Assembly (NCBI GenBank): GCA_028564705.1
Contig: JAPXFQ010002822.1
Location: forward strand, 1,798,001-1,862,000
Reading direction: 5' to 3'
Source: Apricaphanius iberus
Taxonomy: Eukaryota; Chordata; Actinopteri; Cyprinodontiformes; Aphaniidae
DNA length: 64,000 nt
The position numbers were made by a program, and so were the translations under genes. Below are positions 11,386 through 22,894 of the stretch, one piece after another (the stretch's first letter is position 1; the number at the start of each line of letters is the position of its first letter). The notes beneath the pieces are model-generated. The model did no database searches, was not told the origin of the DNA, and was given only the letters and a program-made list of their open reading frames with translations.

Positions 11386-11742
11386 GTGCGAATTAATAAA
11401 TTGAATCATCTGCCGTCCCTGAGCGCAATAATGCCTGCAGTCTTGGATGGGATCATTAAGATGAGCAGGCAATGCATCACGTTTCCATATACTGTGGGGG
11501 AGCAGGCCGAAATTAAGATGCAATTTGCAGCAATGTCTGGGTTCCCAAACATAATCGGCGCAATTGACTGCACCCATGTTAATATAAGGGCCCCGTCCGA
11601 GGAAATTCCCCTCCCTCCTGGCGTACCCCCTCCCCAGCATGAGAACCCCGACCCACAGCCGCCTCCTCCTCGACAGGAAGCTTTCACCCAGGGAGCAAGG
11701 ATCGGCCAGGATGTAAAATTTTTATTGTATCATTTAAGGTAG
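11386..11742 (+). pseudogene. PIF/Harbinger (HARBI1-like) transposase fragment
   Basis: An open frame of 118 codons contains GEQAEIKMQFAAMSGFPNII followed by GAIDCTHVNIRAPSEE. This is the first catalytic block of the DDE domain, with its Asp at residue 61. Right after APSEE the sequence jumps to a proline-rich tail, so the second Asp, the Glu and the usual central region are deleted. A normal family member is about 350 residues. There is no evidence of domestication. Confidence 0.85.
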
Positions 11743-11822
11743 CAATGTGTCAGCTCGGGTGTACACGTACCCCCTCCAGTAGCAGACCCACTCTGGCGGT
11801 GGGAGGCAAGTGTTTTTTTTCC

Positions 11823-12040
11823 CCCTCAACTTTGAGGTCCAACCACTTTTTTTAAATTTTTATTTCGGGTACCGTGCTGTCAGTTGCGCTGACAGTCTGC
11901 ACTGCAGACGCCACATGCTGCCACTCACAGTTCTTCCTTTTATTTGTGACACCGCTGCTGTGTCCACCAAATAAAATGTCTCTTCTAGCCTCCACTTCAC
12001 CCACTAGCACTTCAATCAACATCTCCGTAAAGTTTCTCTT
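11823..12040 (-). pseudogene. Harbinger second protein (Myb/SANT-like DNA-binding) fragment
   Basis: Read on the minus strand from 12040: KRNFTEMLIEVLVGEVEARR, then DILFGGHSSGVTNKRKNCEW, then QHVASAVQTVSATDSTVPEI, then a stop inside KI*KKWLDLKVE. This is the Myb/trihelix-like domain of the accessory protein that PIF/Harbinger elements need for nuclear import and end binding. The start codon region appears frameshifted and one in-frame stop is present, so it is dead. Confidence 0.8.
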
Positions 12041-13971
12041 CTTGTTTTTCTTTTGTTGTTGCCATATTTCCCCTCTTCTTCATATGCATCAATATTCATG
12101 TCCTGCTTTGCATTGACCTTTTATAGCCAGATTTGGGCGTGTTCAGGGCGGGATATGAGTCAAATTCACGTGCGCAAACTTCCAAGAAGATTGTGATTTA
12201 TAAAGGGAAATTGCTTACACCTGTGCGTAGGCATGGTTTTATAAATCAGAAATCGTTTTGGCGTACGCAAACTTTTTGTTTTGGTCGTACGTACACTTTT
12301 AGTAGGGATTCTACGGAATGTTTTATAAATCAGACCCCTGGACTGTCATTCACTCTCTGCTCTACCAGAGGCGGCAAACCCGCTTGGCATTCACATGTAA
12401 AATCCAACCGCACCACAGTTCACTTCAACCGAGCCGAGACCTAGGCTTTTGGTAGCTTTTTTTTGGTCAACATGAACCGGATTTTCTGGGCAAACAAATT
12501 AGAGTTTCATTAAAGCAGACTAAACAGCGCTGTCATGAATGCACCTTGATATTAATAACATTTTAATCAGCTTACGGTACTATTGTGTTCATTTTCCCCA
12601 ATATCCTAAACAGAAGATGCAGACTCTCTCTGCACAAATCTCCTCCACTGTTGTTTTTTGGGTCGAAAGCTGAGAAAAGCTGAATCAGTGAACACACCAT
12701 TTTAGTTCTGTCCAAACCCATTCAAATGTAATACTATTACATTCTTTCTCCTCATGTTTATATGGAACCACTTTAAAAGCTGTTTCACGTAAAAGTGTCA
12801 AGAAAACCTCCGGGTCTCCAAGCTGTGAACTGATTAAACTAAACGTTGTTCTGCTTTGCACCAGTGATTCCATTTCTGCACCAGTAACATTTTGTAGATG
12901 TGTTTGTCAACACGTACATGCTGAGTGTAGTCATGGCAATGTATTAATTTTAGTCTACATTCAAGTGCAGGTTTGCATTATTGCTGCAGCAGAACACAAA
13001 ACCCATGAGAGCACTGTGGGGTAAAGTAATGGCATTTGGGATGGGGAGTGTCTCCTTGCCCAGCAGAGAGGGTCTGTTGGGGGGGCTTTTCCCTGAATGG
13101 TCCATCAATATTATAGTTGAGAGATTTAATCTACAGGTGGCATGCCGAAAGAAGGATTCTCTTTGGTTTTCAGGCTGACTTCCTTAGAGCAAATTGGTTG
13201 TTTTCTTTCTAATAATAAATGTAGATTCCCTTTTTTATCATTTCATGAAGCAAAATCTCTCTAAATTTGTTGTTTTTTATAAAACCATGAGGGGGAATGA
13301 TGGAGAAGAACATGCTGATAACATAATGAGAAATGTTTATTGAAAGAGGTATAAAAAATGGCCATGTCATTTTTTATGAAATGTAAGTAAAAGCAGATAA
13401 ATTATACTAAAATGGATGCCGCTTGAACACAGTTGTATATTTTGAGACATGTATGATGTTTTTCCTGTTGGAAAAAATCTTCTTCGTTGAAACAAAAATA
13501 TTTTAAATCTAGATTTGCCAAATATTAATTTTTTGGCTTACCTTTTCTCTCCATGGTTTTATATTGTCTGACTAGATTATGCTGAAGTGCAGCAACTAAT
13601 TTCCAAGACACAGTGTGGCTCAGGGGTTAAGTTGGGTTGAACTAAATCAGTAGTAACATAGGGAATATTGGGCAACCATTTCTGAAATGCATCTTTAGTT
13701 TCTTTATAAATATTTCTAGCTGAAGAGGCTTCTGGAATGTTTTGAGGTCAACAAATGCAGGAGTAAAACCATAAGAGTGTTTTCCACTTCCAAGTCCAAT
13801 TCAGTAGCCTACATTTTATTCTTGTAGAGCCAATGCACAGTAAATCTTGCCTTGCTTTTTTCATGAGTGTACAAAACTGAAGAGGCTTTAATACCATAGT
13901 TAAATTTAGCCTCTGGCAGAGAGCTGGTAGAAAATAGTTACTGAACTATTGCAACGTTTACGATCTTTCAG

Positions 13972-14146
13972 CAGTGGAACGGTAAGGACACGGCGCTGAT
14001 GGTGACCAGGGTGGTCAACCACCGACGCTTCTCTGCAACCGTGAGCGTTGGTGACACGTCGCAGCGCAGCACCAGCCGCTATCGCTGCGTCATCCGATCT
14101 GACGGCGGGTCGGGAGTGTCCAACTATGCCGACTTGATTGTTAAAG
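13972..14146 (+). CDS. ptprt: ptprt exon, second half of Ig-like domain (175 nt)
   Basis: The exon encodes 58 codons plus one base. It starts QWNG and continues [20 protein letters not shown], then [20 protein letters not shown] and IVK. YRC supplies the second cysteine of the Ig disulfide, and [11 protein letters not shown] is a PTPRT stretch. The acceptor is TTTCAG at 13971 and the donor G|gtacgt follows 14146. The phases fit the flanking exons, and 175 nt equals the mammalian exon size as I recall it. The following intron is 25.4 kb. Confidence 0.95.
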
Positions 14147-17100
14147 GTACGTAAACGGGACTGTAGGGATTGGGGTGAATTTTAGGGTTTGGGTGAACAG
14201 GAGAGCTCGACAAGCTTCATTAGTATGGATGCTGCAAAGTGGGACTGTTTCTTCAGAAAGTGTGAAACAAGCCTCGGTTGTTTGTGAAGATGTGTGCATT
14301 TTTGGCCGCTGCCCATTAGAGCTGTGAGGACGTTGAGGACAGAATACTGAAAAGACTAACAAAAAAGTGGGGACCCACAATAAGCCTTCTCTGTTCGCGC
14401 TGCTCCAAATGTTTTTGTTTTGCTTTTTTACCCAAACTGTGAAGAAGATCCAAACATTTTAGATCTTGCTGTCAAAAACGGCAAGCTATTTTAGCTTCAC
14501 TTTATCTGTGTGAAAGTGCTCCCATTGGATAAAAGGTGCAAAGCCCCTCACAAATGCAGCATTTTGGTTATGGTGAATAGAAGGTCAAACTAATTTTTTA
14601 TTTTTGTTGTCATAGGTTAAAATCAAACTAAGAAAAATCCTGAAAACTGAAAATTAAACTGCAGAAATAAGTTACTTAAATGTTTTTTTTTTTCAAGCCC
14701 CAAATTATTGTTGTCTCTTTAAGGTTTACTAGGTTAAAATAGTTAATTAACTTTACCTACATTCACCTTCTGGTTGGAACTATTAGCGGTGTTTTGCAGT
14801 GGCACATACAGAGTCCTGACTTGAATCTGTGGAGCTAAACAGCCAAAGGAGCTAAAGATTAGCATGATGGTAAGGAGGCCTTCCAACCTTCGAGACTTGG
14901 AGGTCAAAACCAAATATAGACCCTCGAAATTCCAGAGGAAAAATTATGTGACAAGTTGGATTTCTGTAATGCTGAAAGACAGTTTTACGTTGGCAATTGA
15001 GAAGAGTGTGAATAATTTTTGGCTCAGTATAATGTTTTAGATCTAGATTTAGAAGTGGGTTTTATGAATTTTTGGCTCAACTATACTGAGACTATTTTTG
15101 AGAGGTAATGGATCATCCCTTCAGAGATGGATGTCCTGAACTGTCAGAACTGTCTGTGCAACCCAATCATTGATGGTTGGATGGATGAACAGAACATTTG
15201 TTTCCCTAATTTATAAGATTTACACTTAAATTCAATAACATCAAGAGGTAAAATAATTAAATACTTTTTTTCTTTCTGTTTTTAGTCCTGGAAAAATACA
15301 CACAAAAATAAATTTTAAAGTTAAATTATACATTTAAAAAAGAATGGATTATCTAAGATAAATGTTTCTTTGGTATGAATTATGCTTTTAACTTTATTTG
15401 CAGTGAAGGATGCTTTAACCTGCAGGGAGGTTGAAATGTTGGACTGTGTGTTTGTGATGGCGCTCTGATTAGATGGTCGTCCAGGGACAGAACTGTCATT
15501 ACCATCTGTTTACAGAACTTGCACTCTCGACTCACAAGAGCATCCGCAGGAGTGTGTGAGCACCGCTCACCGCGCTGAATGTATCTCACAAAGTGCATTT
15601 ATTCATTTTGTTCTCTGTTTGTGTGTCTGGGCGGGTGAAGCTCAGGTGTTGTCGGCCATGCTTCTTGCCAGGGGAATAACTGATGCCAGCGCGCCGAACA
15701 AAGGGGAACGGGGAAAATGAAAATACACAAACACACGCATGAAAACACCTTCCGCCCATTTGCATAAATGTGTCATCATCCTTCATTTCCAGTTTGAGCT
15801 TTTGTCCTTTTTCTATCATTCTCGCCCGTCGTGTGTTTTTGATTTTTGACTTTAGTGCAGCTTCATTTGTCTCTGGGTGTGGGTACTATAGTACATGCAT
15901 GACTTTGTGTTGTCATGTGCGAGGTGTCTTGATGAGGTTTTCTGTGTGTGTGTCTGCTAAGTGAAATCAGGGTTAATTACTGCTGCTCAGTCAGGTGTGA
16001 CTGGGGAATCTGGAGAGAGATGCTGCTCACATTACAGAACCCTGATTCTGTACGTCTCTGTCCCATACGAGCTCATTTGTGCATATAAAGCGTCTAACAC
16101 AACACTGCTGGCCAGCTCAACACATGATGCCGATTTTTCACATTTGGATACAAACTAGCATCTGTTGGGTGATTGTTGTTTTCAGAAATGCACCCTTTGA
16201 CCCATAATATCACAACACCCCAAGATAATAGCAGTAGAATGTTACGTCTCAATCTGCAACATCCACTGTATAAGTTATCGAAGAAAAGATAAATTATGTT
16301 TGCGCATTCATTACCCAGGACTGTGCATAGCTAGAATTGTGCAGCTGAGTGTTGGAGATTCTTTACCTTATTTTTGGTTGGTACTTTTGCTAGATGTTTC
16401 ATGTAATTTGAGGTGCTGTTAAGACACAATTTTCTTCTGCTTTTAGATGCTGTGCATTTGCAGACTTTTTTTTGTTTACTATCAGTGAAATGCAATAAGT
16501 AACTGTGCTGACAAGGTATTGTTTTTACAACTAGAAGCAGCTGAATATTATCTCAAAAACTCAAATAATACCAGAGCTATGAACTCTGGATTCCAGATCA
16601 TTTAAAAAGAAGGTTTCATGATTGCAGAGCAGCACCAACCAGGAAGTTCACACCATCCTTTCGATCCATCGTATCCCCTCTACCTGGCCTACTGACCATA
16701 TGGCTGGAGGTTTTAAGATGAGCAGTAAAAGCAAATGAGCTGGATTAGCAGTGCTTGTCAACCACTGATGGTTTTATCCAGGATATGACGCTGTGGAATA
16801 TCGTCTCTGCTGCCCAGATGTTGTGCTGTTTACTACAGTCGTAAGACTTTTATTTGATTTATTGATTTATAATACGCTTTAAAACAACCACATTCGAAGA
16901 TTTAGGCGCAGAACAATAAAACAAGCAACACATTATAAAGCAACTTTGTTCAGTCAGAGGCAGTATTGGGTATATTGCAAGACTGACTGCTACTGGAGAT
17001 TCTTCCTGCCAACGGCATCACCATTCAAATCCCTTTTGAGATAAATTGTTTTTTAGATTTGAACTGAGGTCAGTGGTCATTATAGTACAAAAGTGAAGTT

Positions 17101-17261
17101 GTTATTCTCAAACAACAGGCCTACATGGTCTAGGTTTTCTGTCAGAGTTTGTAAAAAGTTTTGATTCTCCTAGAACTTATTACACATTTTAACCTTTTAC
17201 AGCCACAAACCTAAAAGAACATTGATAAAGTGACAAAATGATCCATTGATATTGATCACAC

Positions 17262-17663
17262 CCTGGCCACAATCTGTTTAGGCTCCTCCCCTCAGGTCGG
17301 CGTTACAGAGCGTTGTACGCCAAAACCACCCGACACAAAAACAGTTTTTTCCCCCAGGCTGTCGCTCTGACGAACTCTGTCTAGTCACAGTGTGTGAGTG
17401 CACTCACATAACAATAAACTATAACTCTGCACTTCTGTACATACTCACTGTAAAATAACCCCGGCTTGGTGTATATATTATCCTTTATTATTTACGATCT
17501 GATATTTATTTGTATTTTTACTTATTTTTGTTCTTATTTTTCTTTTTTTCTTTTTTTATTTCACTTATTCAAGTTCTGTACTGGAGAAAAAAGTTTGCCG
17601 GAGTCAAATTCCTTGTATGTGACATACTTGGCCAATAAACTGATTCTGATTCTGATTCTGACA
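17262..17663 (+). mobile_element. 3' end of a non-LTR retrotransposon (CR1/L2-like, Maui-type tail)
   Basis: The last codons of the ORF2 protein are readable: LLPSGRRYRALYAKTTRHKN followed by SFFPQAVALTNS. The 3' UTR follows and ends in the hallmark ttggccaataaactgattct and repeated gattct units. Only the 3' end is present, which is the usual 5'-truncated insertion. Confidence 0.85.
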
Positions 17664-17842
17664 TTAGCAAAAAAAACAAAAAACGTATGAACATACATTC
17701 TACTTTTTTGTAAGAGCATGTTAGTGAAAAATATTTTTTAAAGCCATTGTAAATAAAGTTGGCTTAGGCCTTACTTTACCCACCCTTAGACTTAATCACA
17801 CTTTTTTCCGTCCGTTACTCACAGATGCAGAAACTTGCTTAT

Positions 17843-17904
<62 letters not shown>

Positions 17905-17916
17905 ACACACACACAG
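17843..17916. repeat. (CA)n microsatellite, long
   Basis: It is about 37 CA units with one CCA interruption near the 3' end, the longest CA tract in the window, and is likely polymorphic. Confidence 0.95.
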
Positions 17917-18207
17917 ATGCTTTTCTCTGCTTTGATGCTTTTCTCATTTGTGTGGTTCTTGTAGAACAAATACATTCAAAGCCCAAGGGCAACAAGGTTT
18001 AAACCATTGCCCTGATTTTGTTTTGTATCCTTGAGCATGCTCTCCATACTAGAGACGCTTTGTCTGGTATTAACTACTCAAAGCTTTAGCATATCCGCTA
18101 CTGCATAGTTTCTTAATGTGTTTTCCCGATATGAAATTGAGTCCTGGACTCTAGCCGACAGGATGAACTCATTGCCTTCAAATTCTGTTTCAAAGAAAAA
18201 TGTCTCA

Positions 18208-18455
18208 ACTTCAATTACTTTATAGGATTCAAAGCACATTTCACCTCAGGGCACTTTACAAAATAAAGGAAATACAGCTGAATTGTCCACATGATTCCAT
18301 GTTTATTACATGCATTCCAATCAATCCTATGGAACAGTTCGGTTTAGTTCCCTTTATTATAATATATAATATTAAAATCTGGTAAGTTTTCTATCTAAGG
18401 GAACCCAGCAAATTGCTTGAGACTGGATGAATATGTAGCAACAGTGGAAAGGAAA
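18208..18455 (+). repeat. Fish dispersed repeat (later part of the 9908-9990 family)
   Basis: It contains cagggcactttacaaaataa, ccaatcaatcctatggaaca, gttttctatctaagggaacc, cagcaaattgcttgagactg and atgtagcaacagtggaaagg, all typical of one common fish repeat. It is non-coding. Confidence 0.65.
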
Positions 18456-18457
18456 AC

Positions 18458-20232
18458 TTTAGGTTACTTGTGTAACCCAGATTCTCTGAGCAGCATGAGT
18501 GAGTGTCTCACTATGGGAATAGCCCCGGCGTGACCTCATCAGAAGCTCCTATTACACAGAGCTGAGTCGGTCCGAACAACCTGCTGTTCATGCACCAGAG
18601 TTTTCTTAACTCTTTGGTCAGTTTCCTGAACAGTGCTGGACGGGAGAGCAAGTCCAGTTTGCTCATCTCTCCATTGTCGAGGGAATCTGTCAGGCCTGAC
18701 GTTTCCTCCTCCGTCCACCCTGAATGGAGGTGGGTGGTGGTGGCATACAATACAGCCTTAGGTCTCTTTTGCCACGGGCTCTTCGTGGATGCTGCTCTCC
18801 GTGCAGCCTGGGGACCAGCCTGTGATTTAGGAAGCTGTTGGGTCCTGAAGGCTAGAGGTAGGCGAGCCTCAGCCTTGGTGAAGGTCTGCCGCTGAGAGGC
18901 TTCACCAGTGGGTGGGGATCCTCCCAGGACCTGAGCTGCCACCTTGTGGAGATGAAAGCAGTGATTGGTGATGACACCAAGCTCATCAAGAAGTTCCAGG
19001 AAACAGGCATGAGCTTTTTCCCCGTTCTTTTTCCAGAGTGTTGGGTGACACACAGCCATCGGAAGTGTGTGTGTGGGTGGGGGATGAGTCTGTATAATGA
19101 CCCTGGCAACCCTGGCCGAGGCTTGCTCAAGAGGAGACACTGCATCAAACACCTTCCTTCAATGGCAAAGGAATGCACGTGAGTTTCTGGGAGGAACTCT
19201 CTCCAAGGAACTCAAAGACTGCCAATACCTGGTAAATCGCAAGCACTGATGAAACAAACCCATTGTTAGCCCTGAAAGCCTGCCAAGAGGTACTGTTCAG
19301 TGCAGGAAAGTGAGGGCTGATCGCTGTTTAGCCAAATCGGAGGACGAGCTACCTGCGTCAAAAGACCCATGAGGTTCACTAATTAGCTTCCGCGGCCATT
19401 GTTAGCCTTGCTAGGCTAATGTTGTCTGAGCCCCACCTCATTAACTAAGGAAAGCCTGAAAAGATTTAATCCTTCTATAAGGTCTGTTTCGGCAGAGGCC
19501 AGATTAGTTTGGGATAGCAAAGATTTAAAGTTTTTGTTTCCATCGTGATTCGGTATTGTGAGTAATATTTTATCTGCTGTTTGTTTGGGTACAGACAGGC
19601 AGTTAGCTGGTGGGTTTAACCAGTGTTTTAAAAGATTTTCCCGAGTCGAGCTACACAGTCTAACAGGGGTTTCCTTTTCTTTGTTTAATTTTTGGTTTAG
19701 GCCTGCATTTCATGAATAAAATGCTATCAACAGTGTTTAAAATAGAGATCGGTTTAAAGTAGATTGTTTAAGAACAGAAAACTAATTTTATTAGCAGTTT
19801 GAAACCGCCTTAAGGCATCAAAATACTGGAATTAGATTGTTTACTGCCATGATCAATCTATAATATGAGCCATTTTACAAAGGTCAATGACTTCTTATCC
19901 AGATAATTTTGCAGCGGTAGGTTGAAGCATGTTTCTCAGAAAGTATTGAATCCAGAATCAAGCGCCCCGTAAGTTTTCACTCAAATCTGTGGACTGTATA
20001 GCTAGGCACCAGATAACCGCTCTCTGGAGAAAGGAAGGGAACTTCTGCTCTTTGCAAGATGAGGTTTTTTGAATAACCCATCAGTGCAGGGCCAGCCCTC
20101 TGTATGCTTCTAGGGGGAGGGACCAGGACCCTTCTGCACTGAGATGCTTGTCTCCAGCCAGTTATGGCTGGCAGAGTGTAATAGGAGCTTCTGATTAGGT
20201 CACGCCAGGGGCGTTCCCATAGTGAGACGACT
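18458..20232. mobile_element. Inverted-repeat-bounded element of about 1.8 kb, family unresolved
   Basis: The left end reads ggttacttgtgtaacccaga, then gtctcactatgggaatagcc and cagaagctcctattacac. The right end (20174-20228) is the inverted copy: gtgtaataggagcttctgat, then cgttcccatagtgagac. Related sequence recurs at 56066-56350. The interior holds a 213-codon minus-strand ORF. The layout could be a DIRS-like retrotransposon remnant or a DNA element; I cannot decide from sequence alone. Confidence 0.6.
18511..19152 (-). CDS. Uncharacterised 213-aa ORF inside the inverted-repeat element
   Basis: The frame starts MFDAVSPLEQASARVARVII and has a Ser/Lys/Arg/Gln-rich middle (RTQQLPKSQAGPQAARRAAS). 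Its C-terminus runs into the terminal inverted repeat (ending DEVTPGLFP), so the last 40 or so codons are repeat DNA rather than a conserved protein. I recognise no domain. It is likely the remnant of an element-encoded protein, possibly gag-like, or a chance frame. Confidence 0.3.
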   Translation of the reverse strand: MFDAVSPLEQASARVARVIIQTHPPPTHTLPMAVCHPTLWKKNGEKAHACFLELLDELGVITNHCFHLHKVAAQVLGGSPPTGEASQRQTFTKAEARLPLAFRTQQLPKSQAGPQAARRAASTKSPWQKRPKAVLYATTTHLHSGWTEEETSGLTDSLDNGEMSKLDLLSRPALFRKLTKELRKLWCMNSRLFGPTQLCVIGASDEVTPGLFP

Positions 20233-21170
20233 TTAAAAGGAAGACACGTCCAGCTGAACCTGAACCTGGCTCAGGGTGAGCAGCCATCTGCCATGACCGA
20301 CTCGGGGTTTCTAACCTTGAGTTTTTGTATCCCCCCATACTCTATGTAACTTAAATCAAGTGTCCATTTAGTGTTCCTTCTCATAGTTCATTTGTACCCC
20401 TTTGTTGCTTCGTTGACACAATAAGTCTATGAAGCCAACTAGCTTATTAGTTATAAATGAAGTGACAGAAAGTTTGTCTAGTAGTGATAGATAAATAGAT
20501 GTAGTTTTTTGTTCTTTCTGTAGCAGCTAAGAGTGCTTCAAATTTTGAGGTTGGTTTTTACATAAGCAACTACTACAGGAACATATTTAAGTTTAGCTGC
20601 ATGATTCTATATTTTTTTCATATTTGTTCTAATATGGATCATTTTGCATATTTGAAGCAATAACTGCTAAATCTCAGTCTCAAAGATTATGCTAAAATAC
20701 TTAGTCTAAACGGATATTGAATCAACAGTCATTCAGTTGAAGGCCTATGGAGAAAAAGTACCTGGCACATTCATCCCCATTGATTTTTAAAAATCTTCTT
20801 TAATTACACATTACTTCTGGATTCATAAGATTTCTATCTGGAAATGAACTGAAAATGTATGATTTTTTTATGATATGAACATTCCAAGCAGCAAAAAAAA
20901 TATTAAAAATGTAATATATTAAACTAGACTTGCTAAAAAATCAATTTAATAATCCGTTGTAGATTTTTTTTAATAATCTAAATCTTTAATTGGTGTCTGC
21001 CTTATGGCCATAAATGAGGTTATTTTTATGGGACTACCGAATGCACGATGTCCACGTAGGTTTGTGAAAGAGTGAGCCAAGTCTGCATGCTGAGGTGTTT
21101 CAGTACCACAGAGCTTGAAAATTGGCTGTATCTGAGTGTGTGTTGCATCTTGTATGGGCATTTCGACATC

Positions 21171-21174
21171 TGTG

Positions 21175-21205
<31 letters not shown>
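21171..21205. repeat. (TG)n microsatellite
   Basis: It is about 17 TG units with one TTG break. Confidence 0.9.
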
Positions 21206-22603
21206 TCTGTCTATCACAGATAAGACTCAGTGGGGCGAAGATGAGATCCAGGGGAGCTGCTGTCAGCCAGTGGCCCGTTGATTCCTCACAGAGAATGTGT
21301 TTGAGCGTGTGCAAGTTCACCAGGAATTGTGCCACATTTTTCTAAGTCTCCCTGGGTCATCATAAAGCTGATTTTAGTCCAAGAAATAGACCCAGCAGTA
21401 GCACCAGAGTGTGTGTTAATGTCAGACTGTGTGAGTCCATGGAGCTTTTTGTTGCTCCAGAGCTCATTCCCAACATCTTCTGTGTGTCTGCCCCTGATAA
21501 GGAAATCAATAGGAGAGTGGACAGCTTGTGCTGTATGTGTCAGATTCCGGGAAGCCCAGTGATGCTCTGAGCTCCCACTGGGTGTGAACACACCGCCTCC
21601 AATATACAACAATAACTACCTGGAATGTGTTGGACTCCGAAGTGAGGATTTTATTTCCAAAATGAGATGTCAAATATTTGAAAAGAAACACAAAAGAGAT
21701 GTCAAACATTCACGGGAATACAAGCTTCTCTTTCAAAAGGGTTGTCTGATTCTCGTTCAATATTTTAAAAATCCTCAAAAAAGATAGAGCAGGTTGTAGA
21801 AAGAAAAAAATGCCTGCTAGAGTGATTCAAAATGGTAAAGTATGTATAGTGTGTTTAGTTATTTTGCCTGCAGGAGGCTTTTATTTGGTCTGTTATTCAT
21901 TTAAAGACTGCATTGTATATTATAAGAATTTTAGTTGAAGTCTTTACGAAATTTAATTCTCAGTCTAATCCCCCCTAATTTCTGACATTTGGGACAACTT
22001 CCCTAGGTCGCGTTAGGGCAGCTAACACACTCCGGTATCAACAGTTCACTGCCCTTAAGCTGCATGCGCAGAATAAAAGACATCACACACGTGTTCTGTT
22101 TACGGGAATTTGTGTTTTTACAGGAGTTTGTCAATTCCTGCACAGTCAAAAACAGAGTTTTGACAAATCATTCACAGAAAGAAGGTCATTGAAAAAAAGG
22201 ACAGCCTACACTTTGACAATGCCATTTTGTGTAGCAGTGGCTGCTACCTCTGTACGGAGGTAGATAAAGAGTCAGAACCAGGACTGGTGGAATTGTGATG
22301 TGAAGGGCTTCACTGACAGAGTTCATCCACATGTTCTCGATGTCAAGACAGACCTCTGAATACCTCTCAATGCCTCTGCTTAAGAATATAAAGACAGGAT
22401 ACTCATCTCCGCCAATCTTTACAGAGTATGACATACCAGATGGATTTAGTACCACATTGTCGTTTAGTCTGAAGTCACATTCAAAAACCTCAGACATGTA
22501 TTGGATTGAAGACCACATATTAAAGTCACCTGGTTCATATTTGGAAAAAAGTCTGATTTGTGTTGTTCAGACTGTCATAATAAAATTTGATTTGATGTGC
22601 TTT

Positions 22604-22627
22604 TGCCTGCAGTGTGAACGTAGCCTT
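22604..22627 (-). repeat. Terminal repeat of an hAT-like MITE
   Basis: On the minus strand it reads aggctacgttcacactgcag, the common end of a fish hAT MITE. The element would extend left from here (toward about 22150), but its other end is not recognisable. Confidence 0.45.
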
Positions 22628-22894
22628 GCACTGATTACATTGCCTGGCCAATAAGAAAAAGAAGTCACCACCTGGATTTAACTAAGCAAATGGGTACAAG
22701 CGTCCGATTGGATAAGCACTGTACGGACGAATATCTTTCAGTAGGCAGCAAGTTATTTAACTTTAACTGATGTGCTGAATACTTTTTTAATTCATAAAAA
22801 AACATGTAGAAAGACATGTACTGATGTTAGACTAAGAAGGGTCAACTTATTTGCATGAAGCAGAAAACACATCTCAGAAGATGCAGATTAACTA

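Larger units (their letters stand above)
10970..12337 (+). mobile_element. PIF/Harbinger transposon, internally deleted, with CTG target duplication
   Basis: The ends are gggtctcatttataaa and its near mirror tttataaatcagaccc. Flanking CTG triplets (10967-10969, 12338-12340) fit the 3-bp CWG duplication known for fish Harbinger elements. Subterminal tgcgtacgcac-type boxes are present at both ends (near 10990, 11110, 12225 and 12260). It carries relics of both proteins of the family in tail-to-tail order and is 1368 bp against several kb for an autonomous copy. Confidence 0.9.
10633..12470. mobile_element. Older hAT-like MITE, split by the Harbinger insertion
   Basis: The left part (10633-10969) starts ggttgttttcacacctggca. 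The right part (12338-12470) carries cacagttcacttcaaccgag and related text typical of a fish MITE with cacacctg ends. The two halves flank the 10970-12337 element and were once contiguous. The right end is not clearly defined. Confidence 0.5.

Noticed and set aside
22186..22518. 110-codon minus-strand ORF with protein-like look
   Set aside because: It lies beside an hAT-like MITE end (22604-22627) and has no recognisable domain or initiation context; most likely MITE interior.
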